DNA from: Pseudomonas sp. BCA17
GTDB lineage: Bacteria; Pseudomonadota; Gammaproteobacteria; Pseudomonadales; Pseudomonadaceae
DNA: 64,000 nt
NCBI RefSeq assembly: GCF_004519405.1
Contig: NZ_SGWI01000010.1
Location: 124,001 to 188,000, forward strand
Reading direction: 5' to 3'
Position numbers and translations under genes: made by a program
In this document: positions 12,301-21,200 of the stretch, in pieces
Numbering within the stretch: position 1 is the first letter of the stretch
Layout of the letters: each line of letters opens with the position of its first letter
The notes under the pieces: model-generated
Told to the model about the DNA's origin: nothing
Seen by the model: only the letters and a program-made list of their open reading frames with translations
The model's database searches: none

Positions 12301-15300
12301 ATCAACCGCGATCGGTTGCTCGCGCATAAAACCGCGCAAGACATGGTCGAGGTGTTTGCCGCCAAAGTGATCGGCACCGAACTGCTGGACCGTGCGTGCC
12401 GTCGGCTGTACCTGGATTTTTTTGTGCTGTTTTCATCCTGTTCGGCGGTGTTGGGTAGCATCGGTCAGTCGGATTACGCCGCCGCCAACGGCTTCGTCGA
12501 TCACTTTGCCGGGCTACGCAACAAGCGCGTCGAACAGGGCTTGCGCTTCGGCCACACGCTGTCGATCAATTATCCGCTGTGGCGCGATGGCGGCATGCAG
12601 GTCAGCGCCGCCGACCGTGCGCACATCCGCCACAAGACCGGTATGGCGCCGATGCAGTCGGTGCATGGCATCCAGGCGTTGCAACTGGGGTTGAATGCCG
12701 GCCTGGAACGGCTGCTGGTGATCGAGGGCGATCTGGCGCAGATTCGTGCGCACTTTGGCGCCACCGAAGAAACCGACACTGAGCCAGCACTGATGTCGGC
12801 CCCGGTCGCGGTCGAGCGCACGCGGCTCACTGCCGCGATTCTCGAACGACTCAAGGCGGTGTTCTGTGCCGTTACCAAACTGCCGCCCGACCGGGTTGAA
12901 AGCGCTGCGCCGCTTGAGCAGTACGGTATCGACTCGATCATGATCACCCGGCTCAACAAGGCGCTGGAGGACGTGTTTTCGGCGATGACCCAGCTGCGTC
13001 CGGCAGAACGCCTGTTGTCGAAAACGCTGTTTTTCGAATACCACAGCCTGGACGCGCTGACCGGTTATCTGGTGGCCGAACATCACCGCGCCTGCCTGTT
13101 GTGGAGCGGTCTGGCCGACGTTCCCGTGCCAATTGCACCGATTGTCACTCAGACCACCCAGGCACCTGCGGCGATGTCAGCCGCCGAACCCATCGCGATC
13201 ATCGGTATCAGTGGTCGTTATCCGCAGGCCGCCAATCTCGACGAATACTGGCGCAACCTCAAGGAAGGTCGCGACAGCATCACCGAGATTCCGCCGCAAC
13301 GCTGGTCACTTGAGGGCTTTTACGTCGACTCGGTGTCCGAGGCGCTGAAGCAGGCTCGCAGTTACAGCAAGTGGGGTGGCTTCATCGACGGCTTTGCCGA
13401 TTTCGATCCGCTGTTCTTCAATATCTCGCCGCGTGAGGCGGTCAACATGGACCCGCAGGAACGGCTGTTCCTGCAATCGTGCTGGCAGTCGCTGGAAGAC
13501 GCGGGGATCACCAAGGCCGATCTGGCCGAGCAGTATCAGGGCAACGTCGGGGTCTTTGCCGGCATCACCAAGACCGGCTACAGCCTCTATGGGCCGGCGT
13601 TGCGGGAGCAGGGGCACATGGTCTTTCCGCGCACCTCGTTCGGCTCGACCGCCAACCGCGTCTCTTATGTGCTGGACCTCAACGGGCCGAGCGAACCGGT
13701 GGATACCATGTGTTCCTCGTCGCTGAGCGCGCTGCACCGGGCCTGCGAAAGCCTGCGTCGCGGCGAGTGCCGGATGGCCTTTGCCGGCGGGGTCAATCTG
13801 TACCTGCATCCCTCCAACTACGTTGAATTGAGCGCCGGGCAGATGCTCTCCAAGGACGGTCGCTGCCGCAGTTTCGGCGAAGGCGGCAACGGCTTTGTAC
13901 CGGGTGAGGGCGTCGGTTCAGTGCTGCTCAAACCGTTATCCCGGGCGTTGGCGGACCGCGACAACATCCACGCGCTGATCCGCGCCGTGGCGGTCAATCA
14001 CGGCGGCAAGACTAACGGCTACACCGTGCCCAATCCCCAGGCCCAGGCTAAGGTGATTCGCCTGGCCATCGATCAGGCTGGGCTCGATGCCAGCAAGATC
14101 AGCTACATCGAGGCCCACGGCACCGGCACTGAGTTGGGCGACCCCATCGAAGTGAGCGGCCTGAGCCAGGCCTTTGCGCTTGATGGCGTCGAGCTCGGCC
14201 ACTGCGCGCTGGGTTCGGTCAAAGCCAATATCGGGCACCTGGAAGGCGCCGCCGGTATCGCCGGCGTCAGCAAGGTCATTCTCCAGCTCAAACACAAACA
14301 GCTGGTGCCAAGCCTGCATGCCACCACCCTCAATCCCAACCTGACGTTGGACGCGACACCGTTCTACCTGCAACAGACGCTGCGCGATTGGTGCCCGGCA
14401 GGCGATGGGCCGCGTATCGCCGGGGTCTCATCCTTTGGTGCTGGCGGTGCCAATGCCCATGTGCTGTTGCAAGAGCACGACGAGTATCGCGAGTTGCCAA
14501 CCGCCAGCGGCGCCGAAGTGATTCTGCTGTCGGCCCGGGACGGCGAACGCCTGCGCGACTATGCGCAGGCGCTGCTGGCCTATGTGGTTGCCCGGCCATC
14601 GCTGTCGGGCGCCGACCTGGCGAACCTGGCGTACACCCTGCAAACCGGTCGGGAAATGATGGCGGCGCGGCTGGGCCTGGTGGTCGATTCGCCTGCCGCG
14701 CTGGCGACGCAATTGCGCAGGTTTATCGAGCGTGGTGCCGAGCCGGACGCAGGCCTTTACGTCGGCGACATCCAGCGTAAACAGCTCTGCGCCCAAGCCG
14801 ATGCCGAGCTGGCGCCGGTGATTCGCCGTTGGGCCGAGAGCGGCAAACTGCACAAGCTGCTGGAGCTGTGGGTCAACGGCGAAGTCGTCGACTGGACACT
14901 GCCGCATGCTCTGCGGGCCGGGCCGCTGCCGTACCGGATCAGCGTGCCGGTCTATCCCTTTGCCCGCGAGACGTTCTGGTTACCGGGTATTGAGCCTGTG
15001 GCGACGCCTGAGACCGTTAGCGCTGAGGCTGCGGCTTCCACCTCAAGCGACCACCTGAGCTATCTGGCACGCTGGCAGGCCGACGGGCAGGGCGGCGAAC
15101 CCATGACCGCCGAGCACCGTTGCGTGCTGATTGTCGGCGATGCGTCGATCCGGCCAGTGGCAGAGGCGATCACCGCGCACTACCTGCTCAGCGCCGGTTT
15201 TACCACGGGTGCAGGCCGGGTGATTCGTCTGGAGCCCGGCACACAAACGGTGTGCCTGGTGCCGGATCACTGGTCGCTGGACGTCGCTGATCCGCAAGCG

Positions 15301-18231
15301 CTGGAACACTGCCTGAGCGCTTGTCCTGCCATCGATTGCCTGTATTTCTTCGGCGGCAACGCCCAGGCCACTGACTGGCAAGCGCAGCTCGACAGCCCGA
15401 AAACCAATGAAATCCTGCTGCTGCGGTTGATCAAATGGCTCAAACAGCACAGCCCTTGCCAGGCGATCGACAGCTACATCATCAGCCAGGACAACTTCGA
15501 CATCAGCGGCGAGCCAGTCAGCGCCGTGGGTGGCGGCCTGACGGGCATGGCCTACGCGATTGCCCAGGGTGAACACCGCTTCCGGGTACGCAACCTGGAT
15601 GTCGACAGCCGTGAGCTGGCCGACCACCGGCGCCGGCCAGGCTTACTGCGCCAGGTGCAGGGCGAGGACGGCCTGGCGCGGGGCGAGGTACTGTGCCTGC
15701 GCGACGGCGTGCGTTATCGCCAGCGTATTTTCAACCTGAGCTGGCAACCCCAGGTGCCGTTGGCCGACGGCCGCTTTGTCACCCCGGCGCTCAAGCGGGG
15801 CGGTGTCTATGTGATTCTTGGCGGCAGCGGCACGGTGGGCTCGATCATCAGCCGCTACCTGCTGGCCGATTATCAGGCCCGGGTCATCTGGCTGGGACGC
15901 AGCGGCGCCGCCGATCCCAAGGTGCAACAACGGCTCGCGAACTGCCTGCAACGCGTTGACCGCACGGTCGATCCGGCGCAGTTGCACTACCTGCAAGCCG
16001 ATGCCAACGACGCTGCATCGCTGCAACGGGCCATGGCGCAGATCAAACAGCGCCATGGCGCGATCAACGGGGCGATTTTCTCCGCCGTGGTGTTCAACCA
16101 TGAAGATCCGATCACGCGCATCGCCGAACCGCAGTTCGACGAAATCCTGCAAGTGAAAAGCCGTGGCGGTATCGAGTTCTACCGGGCGCTGGCTGATGAG
16201 CCGCTGGATTTCATGTGCTACTTCTCGTCCGGGCAAAGCTTTGCCTTCTCCGGCGCGGCGCGGTTGGGGGCCTATGCCGCCGGCATCACCTTCGGCGACA
16301 CGCTGGTGCGCAGCCTGCGTCGGCACGCGGCGTTCCCGGTGGGTGCGATCAATTGGGGGTTCTGGCTGTCATCGCTGACCGAACAACAGGCGGCGGACCC
16401 GTTAGCGCAACCAATGAGCCGCCACGCCGGGGCCCTGGAGGACCGCGAGGGCTTTGGATGCTTTGCCCGTTTTGTCGAAGCCCTGAGTCACGGCCAGCTC
16501 GATCAGGTGCTGTGCATGGCCGCTTCGGCGCCGGTCCAGCAGTTGATGCAACTGCAACCGCAGCCCATCATCCTTGGCCAGACCGGCATTCAGTCGCCCG
16601 ACGATGGCTTTGAGCGCTACCGCATCGCTGCCGCGCCGTTGCTTGCGGCCCATGATCCACTGCCGTTTGACCAGGCCATGGCCGGGATGACGCTGGTGCA
16701 ACTGCGTCGCATGGGCCTGTTCACCCAACCGGGGCAGTTTCAGGACAGCGAAGTCCTGCGCCGTCAGGCCGGCATCGGCGAGCACTATGGCCGCTGGTGG
16801 GCGACCAGCCTCGAACTGCTGCAACAGCAGGGGCTGGTGCAGCGCCGGGGCACCCAGGTCGCGGTCACGGAGCAAGTGGATTCTCAGCCACTGGAGCAAC
16901 GCTGGTGCCTGCTCAGGGAGGAGTTGATCGCCGTGCCGCAACGCAAGGCCCAGGTGCAGTTGGTTGACGCCTGCCTGCAACAGCTGCCGGCGATACTTGG
17001 CGGACGAACCCAGGCCACCGATGTCATGTTCCCCAACGGCTCGATGGACAAGGTCGAGGGCGTCTATCGCCACAACGCCTTGTCCGACTACTTCAATCAG
17101 GTGGTCGCAGGCGTGGTGCAACAGCACATCGAAGCGCTGTTGATCCGCGAGCCGCAGCGGCAAATCCGCATTCTGGAAATCGGTGCCGGCACCGGCGGCA
17201 CCAGCTCCATCGTGCTGCCGGCGCTGCAAGCGTGGCGCGGGCAGATCGCCGAGTATTGCTACACCGACATCTCCAAGGCGTTTTTGATGTACGCCAGGAA
17301 AACCTATGGCGAGGCCAATCCGTTCCTCACCTATCAGGTATGGAATGTCGAGCAACCGCCGCAAGCCCAGGGTCTGGAACTGGGCAGTTATGACATCGTG
17401 ATCGCCGCCAACGTGCTGCACGCCACCGGCAGCATTCGCCGCACGCTGACGCATGCCGGTGCGTTGCTGCGCCGTGACGCGATGGTGGTGATGAATGAAA
17501 TCAGCGACCGCTCGCTGTTCGCCCACCTGACCTTCGGTCTGCTCAAGGGCTGGTGGCTGTACGAAGACCCCGAGCTGCGCATTCCCGGCACACCGGCTCT
17601 GTATCCGCAAAGCTGGGCCAGCGTGCTGGGCGAAACCGGCTTCCACAGCGTCACCTTCCCGGCGCAATGCGTCCATGGCCTTGGCCAGCAGATTATCGTC
17701 GCGCACAGCGATGGTATGGAGCGCGTGGCGGTGCTGGATCAAATCGAAAAACCACTCGGCAGCCCCGCACCAACCCTGCAAACGGTGCCTGCGGCAACCG
17801 GCAGCGGCCGCGAGGTGCTGACCGCGTTGGTGCTGGATGGCCTGGCCAAGACGTTGCAACTGGAGCCCGGTCGCATTCAGGCGGATCAGCCATTTGCCGA
17901 CTACGGCATCGACTCGATCCTTGGCGTGAGTTTTGTCAGCCACATCGGCGAGGCCCTGGGCACGGAGCTAAACACCGCGTTGCTGTTCGACTATTCGTCG
18001 CTGCAAAGCCTGGTGGACTACCTGCTCGGCCAATACCCGGCCCAATGTGCCCGGCTGGGCGGCGGGGCAGCACAGCCTGTTGTGCCTGAGCCACCGGCAT
18101 CTGACCAGCGACTTGAGGCGGCATTTTTGTGCGGCGAACTGGCAATCGATGAATTGCTGAAAATCATCAACGACAGCACCACGGCAAACCACGGCACCGC
18201 GCAGGCCACGGCGGGGAAAGGACAATCATGA
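3364..18231 (+). CDS. rzxC: Trans-AT PKS RzxC (cMT-ACP / KS-KR-cMT-ACP / KS-KR-ACP / KS-KR-cMT-ACP)
   Basis: This 4955-residue megasynthase starts at ATG 3364 after a purine-rich AGGGAAG stretch. Residues 1-350 are a C-methyltransferase (SAM motif LEVGAGTGG near 3868-3894) that completes the RzxB module, followed by an ACP (Ser422 in GLDSI). Module 2: KS (Cys655, HGTGT and KSNIGH intact), KR (GGSGVIG), cMT (LEIGAGTGG), ACP (Ser2035). Module 3: KS (Cys2284), KR (GGAGGLG), ACP (Ser3191). Module 4: KS (Cys3450), KR (GGSGTVG), cMT, ACP (Ser4851). There is no AT, DH or ER. The last ~45 residues form a helical tail that looks like a docking element for RzxD. The two KRs in the KR-cMT modules share a variant active-site region (FSSGQ, then AYA/C) and lack the Asp usual in B-type KRs, whereas the module 3 KR (INRD) has it. 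Product: a polyketide intermediate with three possible alpha-methylations. Stop overlaps the start of rzxD (ATGA). Confidence 0.93.
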   Translation: MQTAADQTTAAASDEIDALARHLLASQLQALGLAGAEDLQCLAMQHGHVTPDYLHLWLAESLNYVAGIETDAADSLWQQWHERLPLWRQDPDLAARAQLLDACLKGLPALLRGEQTATRVLFPDGSMTLVEGVYKNNRICDYFNQVLIEAALAYIESRPAGAEPLRILEVGAGTGGTTAGLLAALAPWRSQIGEYCYTDLSRAFLQHGVDQFGRDNPFLQTRLFDVSRPCAEQGIDADHYHLVVATNVLHATPEIRQTLRNAKAVLRKGGLLMLNEISEASLFTHLSFGLLEGWWLHRDGALRIPGCPGLSPAGWQAVLEQEGFSPVLFPARQAHDRGQQIILAESDGIVRQPVARNERPAASPVDSRVPQDRFTPKQEETAPDGWRHRVADYLRNLVSTTLKIPVEKMSLSRPLEDYGLDSILVVRLTHAFSEHFAAIDSALFFEVPTLAALTEHFIQHRGEELEALLGKPEADVRETTADTTRLEKAAVPVEKAEASHIAIIGLDGRYPGAQSMGHLWRNLADGHCAIDEIPAERWDWRRYFAAEKGKSGHLYTRWGGFIEGIDQFDPAFFRISRTEAERMDPQERLFLQVAYHSIEDAGYNPATLHQQGEVGVFVGVMNGSYNPISNYWSIANRVSYQLDLQGPSFVVDSACSSSLTAIHLAVESLGSGSCDVAIAGGINLIINPQHYLSLCEMMMLSPGEHCRAFGDDADGFVDAEGVGAVVLKPLHKALADGDRIYGVIRGGAINAGGKTNGYTVPSAGAQQRVLEKALARSAVDASRISYIEAHGTGTALGDPIEISGLSRVFAHSDDARCAIGSIKSNIGHCESAAGIAGLSKVLLQLQHRQLVPSLHAAQPNPSIDFEQTSFRLQQQLAPWTANGATRIAAISSFGAGGANASLIVEEHLGVTDTRPAMPGPWLILLSARDPQRLMESASRLQAFLNKELDTEQPEMADLAWTLQTGREAMAERLALRVDSIADVQRCLASWLAGEALDNVFHGHSDPYDPTMDEPTSRPIDHWLQHQQLTELATAWVQGEAIDWQQFYLDKAYRRPERISLPGYPFARNSYWMPGLAHPPADAALVETPIEQDLTDCCYLPRWQAQTADEQATVPGVGAVVLVTLGESTSATGLLWAALAEHNQGSRNVLRIDGGIGATTELATGHWHCGDDDPTGFAHILSALGPVAQILVIGAQTANHMTPLALADSLQHHELPLLRLFKALQTAADDASSTDCFLLSFGRYSFAGAPQRGNPLGAGMAGLGYAMAQSEHRVHLRTLDLNLDELETPHSRQRLLAQILAEPASPRGELIKLSRGERFIQQLIPLALPPTHTSTSALQQNGVYLILGGSGVIGQVISRQLIEDYQARVIWLGRKPADSEQVQHSLKAEQFRGRVDYLQVDATDLVQLQQAVALVNQRYGRINGAVFSAMVFDFENSIQHTTEAQFQQILDIKSRGSLHFYQALVGQPLDFLCYFSSGQGFAFSGAAKLSAYACGITFADAFAEAIGPTAGFPVGVINWGFWRASLQAQKVSQHLDALDDDEGFACFSRFVAQLSSGSLRRLLCLKASPAVRQLMAVPEGQQLRLDPMVLVPETAPGVELEPAERERLQQIFDPQTLDQSIAVLLLIQLQTLGIFTGPGAHSAEVWRQQARISERYRRWWQECLAILVEHGYLQQHGEVFAVATPVARTPHAAILAAWKTQRDHYFQDRERRVQVTLIDDCLQQLPQILTGRIQATDLLFPDGSMDKVEGIYQHNTLSDFFNEQLASQVIAHVRRQVLAEPGRPVRILEIGAGTGGTTAALLAALEPLAGQIGEYCYSDLSRAFLQHGEARFAAGRPYFTTQILDISQPAESLQPYDIVVATNVLHATANMRRTLVHVRSLLRSGGLLALNELNRKTTAATATFGLLDGWWLYEDPALRIPGSPLIAEQTWLELLWSSGFEQVDLHIPAQIALGQQIITAHGDALTLQVFEPQRPATSAQNKEFTLNQHPASGPGASVDVADRLQQVIIEALGKTLKADGQSIALRTPFSDYGVDSILGVGFVKQLGNQLGIKLNSAILFEQATVSKLHSYLQKSYGPQIERALAEPLAATAAHGPQTAAALIKPVMAAALAGEEESPSTRPQTRNTGRIAVIGMAGQFPGADNVDELWDNLLAGRNGVQALGPDYLQSRAYSADKQPGKSYCNRAGILKDRDCFDPLFFNLTPHEAESMTPHQRLVLQESWKALEDAGCNPMTLAGEAVSIYVGAEPGGYHHDSFTGSSEAIVASRLSYFLDLKGPAMVVNTGCSSSAVAIHQACESLRHGESRLALAGGVYALLDQRGLISLSAIDMLSPSGQCHAFDAAADGTVISEGVGMVVLKRLEDAEAAGDPIYAVIEASGVNQDGASNGITAPNGDAQEQLLRDTWHKFGVDPAQISYVEAHGTGTRLGDPVEANALIRAFRAFTDAQGYCVLGSAKANLGHAAAGAGVIGLIKVLLSIRQCTLPVMPGFAQVNPLIELEHSPFYINRQAQAWQASGGERLIAALNSFGHSGTNAHLVIGEYQTTHSTDQDATPPAVSRVIPLSGKTAASLRDNARALAHWLDKTDPPLSHIAFTLQTAREPMRERAALVVSDLAQLRIQLALLANGDALPVAADDNGRLASEWVAGSDIDWAALWPTGSAKRIHLPPYQFAKERYWVDQTPQPIVEQDTPEDAVDEPANGLFLARPVWQEPLGASADAHDDIGQRLLLWVGFSSAQVAQLQSLSNAAGAGVRGEILPCTRTAPAARYQELAIALLLRLQTLKGRVHVELMIAEQAPEHLLYAGLDGLLKTACLEQPALSARCLMIEVEPDQPLSATQLAQLTTTLGENRRRASSVLQRSGQQGECQELQWQELADDVAARREHDRIIWKDHGVYLITGGAGGLGLIFADAIAEQCSDATLILIGRSALDARQQARLQAIRDAGAVVIYQQVDLTDAEALAQLIDDICTNHGGLNGVLHGAGINRDRLLAHKTAQDMVEVFAAKVIGTELLDRACRRLYLDFFVLFSSCSAVLGSIGQSDYAAANGFVDHFAGLRNKRVEQGLRFGHTLSINYPLWRDGGMQVSAADRAHIRHKTGMAPMQSVHGIQALQLGLNAGLERLLVIEGDLAQIRAHFGATEETDTEPALMSAPVAVERTRLTAAILERLKAVFCAVTKLPPDRVESAAPLEQYGIDSIMITRLNKALEDVFSAMTQLRPAERLLSKTLFFEYHSLDALTGYLVAEHHRACLLWSGLADVPVPIAPIVTQTTQAPAAMSAAEPIAIIGISGRYPQAANLDEYWRNLKEGRDSITEIPPQRWSLEGFYVDSVSEALKQARSYSKWGGFIDGFADFDPLFFNISPREAVNMDPQERLFLQSCWQSLEDAGITKADLAEQYQGNVGVFAGITKTGYSLYGPALREQGHMVFPRTSFGSTANRVSYVLDLNGPSEPVDTMCSSSLSALHRACESLRRGECRMAFAGGVNLYLHPSNYVELSAGQMLSKDGRCRSFGEGGNGFVPGEGVGSVLLKPLSRALADRDNIHALIRAVAVNHGGKTNGYTVPNPQAQAKVIRLAIDQAGLDASKISYIEAHGTGTELGDPIEVSGLSQAFALDGVELGHCALGSVKANIGHLEGAAGIAGVSKVILQLKHKQLVPSLHATTLNPNLTLDATPFYLQQTLRDWCPAGDGPRIAGVSSFGAGGANAHVLLQEHDEYRELPTASGAEVILLSARDGERLRDYAQALLAYVVARPSLSGADLANLAYTLQTGREMMAARLGLVVDSPAALATQLRRFIERGAEPDAGLYVGDIQRKQLCAQADAELAPVIRRWAESGKLHKLLELWVNGEVVDWTLPHALRAGPLPYRISVPVYPFARETFWLPGIEPVATPETVSAEAAASTSSDHLSYLARWQADGQGGEPMTAEHRCVLIVGDASIRPVAEAITAHYLLSAGFTTGAGRVIRLEPGTQTVCLVPDHWSLDVADPQALEHCLSACPAIDCLYFFGGNAQATDWQAQLDSPKTNEILLLRLIKWLKQHSPCQAIDSYIISQDNFDISGEPVSAVGGGLTGMAYAIAQGEHRFRVRNLDVDSRELADHRRRPGLLRQVQGEDGLARGEVLCLRDGVRYRQRIFNLSWQPQVPLADGRFVTPALKRGGVYVILGGSGTVGSIISRYLLADYQARVIWLGRSGAADPKVQQRLANCLQRVDRTVDPAQLHYLQADANDAASLQRAMAQIKQRHGAINGAIFSAVVFNHEDPITRIAEPQFDEILQVKSRGGIEFYRALADEPLDFMCYFSSGQSFAFSGAARLGAYAAGITFGDTLVRSLRRHAAFPVGAINWGFWLSSLTEQQAADPLAQPMSRHAGALEDREGFGCFARFVEALSHGQLDQVLCMAASAPVQQLMQLQPQPIILGQTGIQSPDDGFERYRIAAAPLLAAHDPLPFDQAMAGMTLVQLRRMGLFTQPGQFQDSEVLRRQAGIGEHYGRWWATSLELLQQQGLVQRRGTQVAVTEQVDSQPLEQRWCLLREELIAVPQRKAQVQLVDACLQQLPAILGGRTQATDVMFPNGSMDKVEGVYRHNALSDYFNQVVAGVVQQHIEALLIREPQRQIRILEIGAGTGGTSSIVLPALQAWRGQIAEYCYTDISKAFLMYARKTYGEANPFLTYQVWNVEQPPQAQGLELGSYDIVIAANVLHATGSIRRTLTHAGALLRRDAMVVMNEISDRSLFAHLTFGLLKGWWLYEDPELRIPGTPALYPQSWASVLGETGFHSVTFPAQCVHGLGQQIIVAHSDGMERVAVLDQIEKPLGSPAPTLQTVPAATGSGREVLTALVLDGLAKTLQLEPGRIQADQPFADYGIDSILGVSFVSHIGEALGTELNTALLFDYSSLQSLVDYLLGQYPAQCARLGGGAAQPVVPEPPASDQRLEAAFLCGELAIDELLKIINDSTTANHGTAQATAGKGQS

Positions 18232-21200
18232 GCAGCCAAGCATTTCAATCCATCATCGCCCGGCTTCAACAGCGCCAGATCACCGCTGACGAAGCCCGGC
18301 AGCTGCTGCAACAACTCAAGGCCGGCGCGCAGGCCACAACAGAAACACCGTCAGCCACTCGCCCGAAGGTGCATGACGAGATTGCCGTGATCGGCATGTC
18401 GGGGCAGTTTCCCGCCGCCGACAACGTCGAGCGCTTCTGGCACAACCTCAGCACCGGTGCCGACGGTGTGGTTGAACTGGGCGAGCGTTATCTGGACGCT
18501 GAGCGCAGCTATTCGGCCGAGCGTCAGCCCGGCAAGACGTATTGCAAATGGGGCGGTGTCCTTGAGCAGCGCGATGATTTCGATCCGTTGTTTTTCAATA
18601 TTTCGCCCCGCGATGCCGAGTCGATGAACCCGCATCAACGGCTGATCCTCCAGGAAAGCTGGAAGGCGCTGGAAGATGCCGGCTACAACCCGAAAAGTTT
18701 TCGCGACCAGTCGGTGGGCATCTTTGTCGGCGCCGAACCGACCGGCTATTTCCACGAAACCTTTATCGGCGCCTCCGACGCGATCATTGCTTCGCGCCTG
18801 TCTTACTTCCTCGACTTCAAAGGCCCGGCGCTGGTGGTGAACACCGGTTGCTCGTCCTCGGCCACGGCCATTCACCTGGCCTGCGAAAGCCTGCGCAATG
18901 GCGAGGTGGACCTGGCGCTGGCCGGCGGTGTGTTCGCCACCCTCGGCGAGCCCGGCCTGATCAGCCTGGCGCAAATGGACATGCTCTCGCCAACCGGGCA
19001 CTGCCATACCTTCGATCAGCGCAGCGACGGCATTGTGCTGTCCGAGGCGGTAGGCATGCTGACCCTCAAGCGCCTGTCCCAGGCGCTGGCCGACGGCGAC
19101 CCGATCTACGGGGTGATCTGTGCCTCGGGCATGAACCAGGACGGCGCCAGCAACGGCATTACCGCCCCCAGCGGCCAGGCCCAGGAACGGCTGATCAGCG
19201 AGTTGTATTCGCGTTTTGGCATCGATCCGCGGCAGATCAGCTACGTCGAGGCCCACGGCACCGGCACACCGCTGGGCGATCCGGTCGAGGTCAACGCGCT
19301 GGCCCGGGCTTTCCGCCAGTTTACCGACGACACAGGTTATTGCGCGCTGGGCAGCGCCAAGGCGCACATCGGCCACACCTCGGCGGCGGCCGGCGTGGTC
19401 AGCCTGATCAAGATCCTGCTGTCGATGAAGCACCGCCAGTTGCCAGGGCTGTTGAATTTCGAACTGCTCAACCCACGGATCGAACTGGCGGGCTCGGCGT
19501 TTCATATCCATGCCGAACCTCGGGAATGGCTCGGCAGCGGCCCGAAAATGGCGGCGCTCAACTCCTTTGGCCACAGCGGCACCAATGTGCACATGGTCAT
19601 CCGCGAGGCGCCCGAAGTCGCCGCCGCCCCAGTCACCGACGAGGCGCGGCCCTGCCTGCTGCCACTGTCGGCACGTACCGCCGACAGCCTCAAACGCTAT
19701 GCCCGCCGCGTGCGTCAGGCACTGCTGGACCCGGCACTGCGCCTGCCGGACCTCGCTTACACCCTGCAAACAGGGCGGCTGGCGCAGGCGCATCGGTTGA
19801 TCTTCCTGTGTTCCGACAAGGACCAGTTGCGCCAACAATTGAATGACTGGCTGGACGGGCGTTCGCCCCGACATTGCTGGTCCGGGCAGATCGACACGGC
19901 TGAACGTGCGGACATCGAGGTGCCTGCCATTGTCGATCAAACGAGCCTGCAACCGCTGGCCGAGGCCTGGGTCATGGGCGGCAAACTCGACTGGGCCGAA
20001 TTCAATCGTCAGCACCGTGGCGATGCCCGCCGTGTGCACGCGCCGGTCTATCCGTTTGTCCGGCAGAACTTCTGGATAGCGCCCGCGCACCGTGGCGCGG
20101 CGGGAGGCGAAGCTCAGGTCGGGCCAGGCATTACAGAACGCAATCTGCATCCGTTCCTGGCGCGAAACACCTCCGATCTACAGCGTCAGCGCTTCAGCAG
20201 CGTGTTTGATGGCGAGGCGTTTTTCCTCAAGCAGCATGTGGTCGGCGGGCAACGGATTTTTCCCGGTGTCGCGCATCTGGAAATGGCCCGGGCGGCGGTG
20301 GTGATGGCCACGGCGGGGCGGCAGCCATCGTTCAGTCAGGTGGTGTGGCTGCGGCCATTGATCATTGGCGCCCAGCCTCGGCAGGTCGATATCGAGCTGA
20401 CACTGGAAGACGATGAGCAGATCCGCTTCGAGATCTCCAGCCGCGAGCTTGATTTGTTGACCGGGCAAGCCAAGGGTGAACCGCTGCTTCACAGTCAGGG
20501 GCTGGCCGGATTTGCTGAAACATCGGCGCCGCAACAGGTGGATCTGGCGGCGCTCAAGGCACGGATGACCGGCGGCCAGTTAAGCGCTAAGCAGTGTTAC
20601 GACGCCTATCAGGCGATGACGTTCGAGCACGGCCCGGCCTATCAGGGCCTGCAAGCGGTGGACCTCGGGCGGGGCGAGGTGTTGGCGCAACTGTTGCTGC
20701 CCGCCTGCCAGCGGGACAGCCTGGAGGACTATGTGCTGCACCCGTCACTGATGGATTCGGCGCTACAGGCGGCCATCGCCCTGAGTCTCGGTGCCGAGGT
20801 GGTGCTGAGTGAAGACGAGCGGCAGCACCTGCCGCCGTTGACGCGCCCGACACTGCCGTTTGGCCTTGAAAGCTTGCAGATTCTGGATCGTTGCAGCGAA
20901 TCGATGTGGGCCCGGGTGAGCTACGCCGAACGCCGCGACGATCAGCAGACCGACAGCGGTTTGCAGCGCTTGAACATCGAGCTGTTCGATCAGCAGGGCA
21001 AGCTTTGTGTGTTGATGCAGGGTTTCACTTCGCGCGTGCTGGGAAACCCGACCGAACCGGCAACCAGCGACCAGCCGCTGATGGAAACCCTGCTGTTCCA
21101 GCCACAGTGGATTGACGAGGTGCCGCCATTGGCTCAAGCGCCGAACTTCAGCCAGCGCCTGATCCTGCTGAGTGGCTTTGATTCAACGATCACCGCCGAG